This document shows positions 59,366 to 64,000 of a stretch of DNA of 64,000 nucleotides, in pieces. Below the pieces are notes generated by a model. It ran no database searches. It was given only the letters and a program-made list of their open reading frames with translations, and had not been told where the DNA came from. The position numbers and the translations under genes were made by a program. Location: contig JAFGEP010000106.1 in NCBI GenBank assembly GCA_016931535.1, positions 62,001-126,000 on the forward strand, read 5' to 3'. The stretch's first letter is position 1; the number at the start of each line of letters is the position of its first letter. Source of the stretch: Bradymonadales bacterium. Its GTDB lineage: Bacteria; Myxococcota_A; Bradymonadia; JAFGEP01.

Positions 59366-61740
59366 CAGTCCCTGAAGTCGATGGAGACCCGGACCGTCGC
59401 TGCGGACCGGACCTCGACCATCTGCTCTCTCCGCTCGGATCCGCCCATGGGGCTCACGACCAACCTGTGGCTGCCCGGTGAGACGCGATGTCTGAGGCTG
59501 GTACCCCGGCCCACGTGCTCCTCATCGATATAGAAATCGTAACGGCCGGGTGGAGAAACGGAGATGGAGATGATTCCGGGCTCGCTTTCCTCTTCCGGTG
59601 GGGCGGTCGATCGATCCCGGCGGGTCCGCTCCGACCTCCGGTCGGTGGCCGCTCGCACGTCTTGGTCTGCGGTATCTGCATCCTCGGGGGAGGGTTGGAC
59701 ATCGGCCGCAGTCTCGACCGGTGGGGTGCCGGCATCGGGCTCGACATCGGCAGCAGGGGGAAAAGGCAACGCGTCGGCATCGGGCTCGACATCGGCCGCA
59801 GGCTCGACCGGTGGGGCGCCGGCATCGGGCTCGACATCGGCCGCAGGAGGGAATGGCAGTGCGCCGGCATCGGGCTCGACATCGGCCGCAGGAGGGAATG
59901 GCAGTGCGCCGGCATCGGGCTCGACATCGGCCGCAGGCTCGACCGGTGGGGCGCCGGCATCGGGCTCGACATCGGCCGCAGGCTCGACCGCCTCCTCGAC
60001 CATATCGAGGGTAACCGCGGGTTCGGGTACCGCATCGAGGTCATCGATCTCCGGCAGGGCATCGAGATCGATGGGGGGTGAGATCACACTCAGCCCTTCG
60101 GGGACCCCTGCGTCCTGGGGTCCTGCGGGGACGGGAAACGGCTTGATGGGAGCCACATCGGCCAGGCCGATGTCGGGGAGGAGGCCAGGTCCCATGTCTG
60201 GCTCGGTCGGGGTCGATGGGGGGAGATCTTCGGTTCCGGCATCCTCGAGGGTTCCGGGGTGCTCGACCAGGGGGGCTGCGTCGGGTTCGACCAGTTGAGC
60301 CAGGGTGGTGGGGGTTGCATCTCCCGGCTCGGCAGGGATGATCGAGCCGCTGTCCTCTGCCAGGAGCCCATCTTGCTTTTCGCGATCGGCGAGCAGGGTG
60401 ACCAGGTAGTAGCCGCTGGCTGCCAGCAGTGCCAGGATTCCTACTAGCAGCAACACCAGGCCGACACCGACCTTTTCCTCGCGTGTCTTGGCCGGAGGCG
60501 TCGATTTCTCGGTCTGCTCGGGGAGCTGGGGCGGCAAGGGCTGGGTTGTATCCATCGCCGCGGGTGAGACGACCAGCTGGCGCTCCGATGCCTGCTGGCC
60601 GGCAGCCGGCGTGGGTGTCTCCCGCTGTGGTTGGCTGGCTGTCGGCCTTCTGGTCTGGCGCAAGGGGGGTAGGGGAGGGGGGGTACCGGTGGGCTCCATC
60701 CGGGAGGGCGGCGTCGCACTCGGTCCTACCGCATGCAGGATCCGCTCGGGGGTAACCTCCATGAGCGTTTCGGCGAAGGCGACCCCCTCGTGGCTGACCA
60801 TGGCGGGTGGATGCGACTTGCCCGTTCGCATCCCGGACAGGTAGGCCGCCAGCTCCTTGCTGCGGATGACCGTCCCGGACTCGCTCAGGAAGGCCTCCAG
60901 GTCGGTCTGCATGGCATCGGCGGTGGGGTATCGCTTGTTCCGGTCCTTCTGCAGGGCTCGCAGGATGATCCCTTCCAGGACGGGCGGCAGGTTGCCGATC
61001 AGCTCGCGAGGGGGAGCGGGTTCGTGGTGTACGATGGCGGTGATGGCGGCCAGCTCGCTGTCATGTCCGAAGGGCCGGCGGCCGGTGACCAGCTCGTAGA
61101 GCACGATCCCCATGGCGAACAGGTCGGATCGGCCATCCAGCTCCTCCCCCCCGATCTGCTCGGGAGACATGTAGCAAAACTTCCCCTTGACCGCCCCGGT
61201 CTGGGTCTTGTGGACGCTGGTTGCAGCCTTGGCCACCCCGAAATCCACCAGCTTGACCACGCCATCCTCGCTGACCAGGATGTTCTGGGGGCTGATGTCC
61301 CGGTGGACCAAACGCAGGTGGATTCCGGAGGAGTCACGGAAGCTATGGGCATAGTCCAGCGCGCCGCAGGCGTCCGAGACGATGCGGGCGGCCATCACCG
61401 GCGACACCGCTTCTCCTCGGGCCCGAGCGAGCTCCGTGATGTTGTCCAGGTCGCGACCCCGCACGTACTCCATGGCGATGAAGTAGCTGCCCTCGATCTC
61501 GCCCAGGTCGTAGATCTGCACAATGTTGGGGTGCGTGAGCTGGGCCGCCAGCCGCGCCTCGTCCAGGAACATCTGGACGAACTTCTGGTCGCTGGCCAGG
61601 TGAGGCAGGATCCGCTTGATCACCAGCTCCTTGGCAAACCCCCCCGGGCCCCGCTGCTCGGATAGCCAGATCTCGGCCATGCCGCCTGTCGCCAGCTTCC
61701 TCTTGAGGCTGTACTTCCCGAGCTGCGTCGAACTTTGCAT
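59365..61740 (-). CDS. Transmembrane Ser/Thr protein kinase with repeat-rich extracytoplasmic part
   Basis: The 791-residue protein has a Hanks-type kinase domain (Gly loop [10 protein letters not shown], Lys42, [20 protein letters not shown]), a proline-rich linker, one membrane helix at about 423-450, an acidic Ala/Pro/Asp region with seven copies of a 15-residue repeat, and a PEGA-like C-terminal beta domain (about 700-791; [19 protein letters not shown]). The ATG at 61740 starts the kinase fold. Its stop overlaps the start of the Kazal-TonB-receptor gene, so the two are co-translated. Substrates are unknown. Confidence 0.92.
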   Translation of the reverse strand: MQSSTQLGKYSLKRKLATGGMAEIWLSEQRGPGGFAKELVIKRILPHLASDQKFVQMFLDEARLAAQLTHPNIVQIYDLGEIEGSYFIAMEYVRGRDLDNITELARARGEAVSPVMAARIVSDACGALDYAHSFRDSSGIHLRLVHRDISPQNILVSEDGVVKLVDFGVAKAATSVHKTQTGAVKGKFCYMSPEQIGGEELDGRSDLFAMGIVLYELVTGRRPFGHDSELAAITAIVHHEPAPPRELIGNLPPVLEGIILRALQKDRNKRYPTADAMQTDLEAFLSESGTVIRSKELAAYLSGMRTGKSHPPAMVSHEGVAFAETLMEVTPERILHAVGPSATPPSRMEPTGTPPPLPPLRQTRRPTASQPQRETPTPAAGQQASERQLVVSPAAMDTTQPLPPQLPEQTEKSTPPAKTREEKVGVGLVLLLVGILALLAASGYYLVTLLADREKQDGLLAEDSGSIIPAEPGDATPTTLAQLVEPDAAPLVEHPGTLEDAGTEDLPPSTPTEPDMGPGLLPDIGLADVAPIKPFPVPAGPQDAGVPEGLSVISPPIDLDALPEIDDLDAVPEPAVTLDMVEEAVEPAADVEPDAGAPPVEPAADVEPDAGALPFPPAADVEPDAGALPFPPAADVEPDAGAPPVEPAADVEPDADALPFPPAADVEPDAGTPPVETAADVQPSPEDADTADQDVRAATDRRSERTRRDRSTAPPEEESEPGIISISVSPPGRYDFYIDEEHVGRGTSLRHRVSPGSHRLVVSPMGGSERREQMVEVRSAATVRVSIDFRD
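59698..60000 (-). repeat. 45-base tandem repeat in kinase gene
   Basis: Six full 45-base units begin at 59731, 59776, 59821, 59866, 59911 and 59956, plus a partial one. They encode AADVEPDAG followed by APPVEP or ALPFPP. The two endings alternate in the order A B B A type, indicating duplication by recombination. Confidence 0.9.
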
Positions 61741-61792
61741 GATCCAGTCCCGTCTGCACTCACCCGGCTGGTCGCCATCCGGAATGGACCTC

Positions 61793-61822
61793 ATGGTACG
61801 GCCCAAATCGGCGGGGTGTCAA
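61793..61822 (-). promoter_or_regulatory. Sigma70-type promoter of the kinase/receptor operon
   Basis: On the minus strand TTGACA (61822-61817) and TACCAT (61798-61793) are 18 bases apart, giving a start near 61786 and a leader of about 46 bases before the kinase ATG. Confidence 0.6.
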
Positions 61823-61899
61823 CGGCGCGGGGACCCCACCGAGATCGCGGTGCAGGCGATCCGGTGGTCGGTCATATGTTTCTTTTTTTTCCACAGGCC

Positions 61900-61945
61900 T
61901 TGACAAGTGACCTGCAGTCAGTAAACTAATGACTGGAGGTCATTA
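61900..61945 (+). promoter_or_regulatory. TetR gene promoter with two operator-like palindromes
   Basis: TTGACA (61900-61905) and TAAACT (61922-61927) are 16 bases apart. TGACCTGCAGTCA (61908-61920) and TAATGACTGGAGGTCATTA (61927-61945) are palindromic with the same TGAC-5-GTCA core. The second contains the GGAGG ribosome binding site and ends directly at the GTG. This predicts strong autoregulation of transcription and possibly of translation. Confidence 0.7.
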
Positions 61946-62563
61946 GTGAGCACGAACAATCCTGGCATCAAGAAGAAGAGAACAACCACCGGGCGGCCAA
62001 GGCGACGACGGCTGGCACCCGACGACCGTCGTGCCGAGCTGCTAGACGCCGCAATCGATGTGCTTCGCGAACTGGGGCCCGACAAAGCGCGTGTAGAAGA
62101 TGTCACGAACGCTGCAGGAGCCGCCAAGGGGACCTTCTACCTGTACTTCCCCTCCTGGGACGACCTGTTGGTGGCCGTGCGCGATCGCCTGATCTTCACC
62201 TATGCCGAGGCAGTTCGTGCGCGGTTTGCGGCTGTCCCTGGCATGCCATGGTCGGCCATCGAGGAGGAGTGCCTGCGGTTTGTCGACTACGTCGTTGGGC
62301 TCGGTGACCTCCACGAGGCGGTATTTCATGGGCCGAGTGCGAGGCAACTGATCGGCAAGGAGAGATTGGCCGAAGGTTTCATCGCCGAGATGCTCACGAT
62401 GGGGATAGCCGCCGGGTCATGCTGTCCGGTGGTGGCCCACGCGGCGGCTCCGCTCCTTTTTTCGGTCTTGCATGCGACTGCGGACAGCATCCTGCTTCGC
62501 GGCGATCGCGAAGAACGGATCGAGGCTCTTCTCCAACTGCTGCGCGCCTGGCTACGCACATGA
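61946..62563 (+). CDS. TetR-family transcriptional regulator
   Basis: The 205-residue protein has the TetR helix-turn-helix (RRAELLDAAIDVLRELGPDK, VTNAAGAAKGTFYLYFPSWD) after a basic N-terminal tail, and a C-terminal sensing domain. Start is GTG with GGAGG 7 bases upstream. The methyltransferase gene follows after 21 bases; a self-repressing operon is likely. Ligand is unknown. Confidence 0.88.
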   Translation: MSTNNPGIKKKRTTTGRPRRRRLAPDDRRAELLDAAIDVLRELGPDKARVEDVTNAAGAAKGTFYLYFPSWDDLLVAVRDRLIFTYAEAVRARFAAVPGMPWSAIEEECLRFVDYVVGLGDLHEAVFHGPSARQLIGKERLAEGFIAEMLTMGIAAGSCCPVVAHAAAPLLFSVLHATADSILLRGDREERIEALLQLLRAWLRT

Positions 62564-62584
62564 TGGACAATGGAGGCATTTGCC

Positions 62585-63160
62585 ATGTCAACTTCCCACA
62601 AGCACGAACCGGGAACTCCGATGCCGCATGCCCATGCGGCCCACCTCCTCAACCCGTTGCGAGCCCTGGTGCTTTCTCCGAGAGCTCTGGTGCGACGTCT
62701 CGAACTGGAACCGGACTTTGCGGTCCTCGAGCTCGGACCCGGCCCCGGGTACTTCAGCCCGGCGGTGGCGCGGGCCCTGCCGCAGGGCAAGCTGGTGCTG
62801 GTGGATATCCAGCAGGAGATGCTCGAAATGGCCAAGAAGAGGCTGGACGACCAGGGGGTGGTGAACGTCGAGTACTGCCAGGGCGATGCGCTCGCTCTTC
62901 CGGCAGAGGACGGATCGTTCGACGTTGCGTTCCTGGTGTCCGTGCTGGGTGAGGTCCCCGACCGTGCCCGTTCCGTGAAGGAGCTTCACCGGGTTCTGAG
63001 GCCGGGGGGTCTGTTGTCCGTGACGGAGATGGGCCTCTTCGACCCCGACGCCGTTCCCCTGGCAGAGCTCCAGGCGCTGGTCGAGGCCGAGGGCTTCCAT
63101 CGCTACTCGTGCCACAGGCGCCTGGGTCACTTCACGCTGGGTTTTCGCAGATCGGATTGA
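62585..63160 (+). CDS. Class I SAM-dependent methyltransferase
   Basis: The 191-residue protein shows the methyltransferase fold: motif I VLELGPGPGYFSPAVARALP, VLVDIQQEMLEMA, and LHRVLRPGGLLSVTEMG. The N-terminus has HKHEPGTPMPHAHAAHLLNP. GGAGG lies 8 bases before ATG 62585; an upstream ATG at 62570 is less suited. It is probably in operon with the TetR gene. The substrate is not known (UbiE-like by motif). Confidence 0.85.
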   Translation: MSTSHKHEPGTPMPHAHAAHLLNPLRALVLSPRALVRRLELEPDFAVLELGPGPGYFSPAVARALPQGKLVLVDIQQEMLEMAKKRLDDQGVVNVEYCQGDALALPAEDGSFDVAFLVSVLGEVPDRARSVKELHRVLRPGGLLSVTEMGLFDPDAVPLAELQALVEAEGFHRYSCHRRLGHFTLGFRRSD

Positions 63161-63464
63161 ATTGGCGAACTGGATGTTGTTGACTCAACTTTCGGTGGGA
63201 AGATGTTGCTGCGACTCCGCTGATGAGCGGGAGCCCGACGACCAGGAGGCTCTCCGGCTCGAGCGCCGGTATACCGACGATGTGGTCCTGGTCGAGCCGG
63301 TAACCCAGCTTCCACGAGCCGAACAAGGTACGGTGAACAAGTAGGCTCCAGTGGCCAAACGGGGCGGATTCGTTGGATCGAACGAAGCAACGCGGTGAAA
63401 GACACCCACCGAGGAGGAGCAGAGTGCCAGCTGGCTCATCGATGGCGGTGACGTTGTGCCGCAA
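63132..63464 (-). CDS. Hypothetical small protein or decayed gene downstream of the oxidoreductase
   Basis: The open frame of 110 residues (start TTG, uncertain) follows the oxidoreductase stop by 9 bases on the same strand. Codon third positions are GC-rich in the middle (YRLDQDHIVGIPALEPESLL, VVGLPLISGVA), as in real genes here. The ends are less convincing, and it overlaps the end of the methyltransferase gene on the opposite strand by 29 bases, so it may be a frameshifted remnant. No family was recognised. Confidence 0.4.
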   Translation of the reverse strand: MRHNVTAIDEPAGTLLLLGGCLSPRCFVRSNESAPFGHWSLLVHRTLFGSWKLGYRLDQDHIVGIPALEPESLLVVGLPLISGVAATSSHRKLSQQHPVRQFNPICENPA

Positions 63465-63473
63465 TTGGGAGCG

Positions 63474-64000
63474 TCAGCCTCCGATCGCGTGCAGCTGGTC
63501 GCTCTCCACGATGCGCACCGGCTCCGTCGCGTCGTCGAACGCGAGCCGCACCAGCGCTTTGCCCACGACATCTGCGGCGATGGGCGCGTACCTTCTTTTC
63601 TTCCCAACGACGAAGAAGATGGCGCGGGCAAGCGGCAGTGCGATCCGCTCGCCGAGGCGGAACTCGGGGCGCGCACCCCGATCGTCGAGGAATGACGGTC
63701 GCACGATGGTCAGCTGCGGGTAGCCGAGCTGTGCGAGCGCCTCCTCGGCCTGGCCCTTGGTCTTCAGGTAGAAGTTTTTGGAGCGCGGGTTGGCGCCGAT
63801 GGAGCTCACGACAAGGAAACGCTGCGCCCCTTTCTGCAGGCCTGCCCGGCCGAAGGCGACGACGGCATCCCGGTCGATCGCGCGAAAGGCCTCCTTGGAG
63901 CCCGCCTGCTTCCTCGTCGTGCCGATGCAGCAGATGGCGACGGCCACGTCGTCGGGGATCTCGCCGGCCATTTCCGTGGCATTCTGTAGGTCGACCACCT
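63474..64000 (-). CDS. NAD(P)-binding oxidoreductase (atypical SDR), 5' end outside window
   Basis: The visible part, about 175 residues, is the C-terminal portion of an atypical short-chain dehydrogenase: AVAICCIGTTRKQAGSKEAF, RFLVVSSIGANPRSKNFYLK, TKGQAEEALAQLGYPQLTIV and RPSFLDDRG. The N-terminal NAD-binding Gly motif lies beyond the window edge. The stop is at 63474. Function is unknown; related proteins act on sugar or aromatic substrates or serve as stress-linked reductases. Confidence 0.82.
   Translation of the reverse strand, partial: VVDLQNATEMAGEIPDDVAVAICCIGTTRKQAGSKEAFRAIDRDAVVAFGRAGLQKGAQRFLVVSSIGANPRSKNFYLKTKGQAEEALAQLGYPQLTIVRPSFLDDRGARPEFRLGERIALPLARAIFFVVGKKRRYAPIAADVVGKALVRLAFDDATEPVRIVESDQLHAIGG

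Noticed and set aside
59698..60000. Regularly spaced repeats as a CRISPR array
   Set aside because: The repeats are contiguous 45-base units without unique spacers and lie in frame within a kinase gene.

Overview
The window reads like a chromosomal stretch from a GC-rich, Gram-negative member of the Myxococcota or a related former deltaproteobacterial lineage; this is an inference from gene content. Evidence includes two transmembrane Ser/Thr kinases with the HRDxSPQN catalytic loop common in these bacteria, PEGA domains, a secreted protein with a MYXO-CTERM-like tail, Asp/Pro-rich linkers such as DTPPDVGPDAQTD, a MopE-repeat lipoprotein, a sigma54-type promoter, and a complete outer-membrane biogenesis set (BamB, LapB, TolC, YajC-SecDF). 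No rRNA, tRNA, CRISPR array, IS element or prophage was seen. About 45 protein genes are supported.

Layout. 0-5.2 kb: a large winged-helix/ATPase/TPR regulator, then a small toxin-antitoxin area (a nucleotidyltransferase pair on the minus strand and hicB-hicA on the plus strand). 5.3-13.3 kb: a PEGA-domain Ser/Thr kinase, an EF-G, a small Cys-rich lipoprotein and alaS. 13.4-18.3 kb: a hypothetical gene, a carboxypeptidase-regulatory-like membrane protein, a HIT hydrolase, lapB and a CinA-like molybdopterin-binding protein. 18.4-23.7 kb: an ABC exporter operon (TPR protein, permease, ATPase) facing era-der. 23.8-30.2 kb: a TetR-controlled tripartite RND efflux operon. 30.5-36.5 kb: a YgiQ radical-SAM protein, an AdoCbl-dependent (class II) ribonucleotide reductase and the MYXO-CTERM-like protein. 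36.6-37.3 kb: vapBC. 37.4-41.4 kb: an acyl-CoA operon (ADP-forming acyl-CoA synthetase plus a CoA-transferase/GNAT fusion). 41.6-44.5 kb: an outer-membrane beta-barrel protein divergent from yfgM-bamB. 44.5-50.2 kb: a sigma54-promoter lipoprotein, a MopE-repeat/beta-propeller lipoprotein and trmB. 50.2-56.9 kb: queA-tgt-yajC-secD-secF plus a small membrane protein. 57.0-61.7 kb: a Ser/Thr kinase translationally coupled to a TonB-dependent receptor with an N-terminal Kazal domain. 61.9-64.0 kb: a self-regulated TetR gene with a methyltransferase, then a truncated NAD(P)-binding oxidoreductase at the window edge.

Together the genes are mostly housekeeping (tRNA charging and modification, ribosome-associated GTPases, protein export, envelope assembly, dNTP synthesis), interleaved with lineage-specific surface proteins and signalling. 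The most unusual items are a SecF whose periplasmic part appears to hold three copies of its small domain, the kinase/Kazal-TonB-receptor pair, the well-matched sigma54 promoter in front of a surface lipoprotein, and two toxin-antitoxin or TetR control regions whose promoter and operator layout can be read directly.
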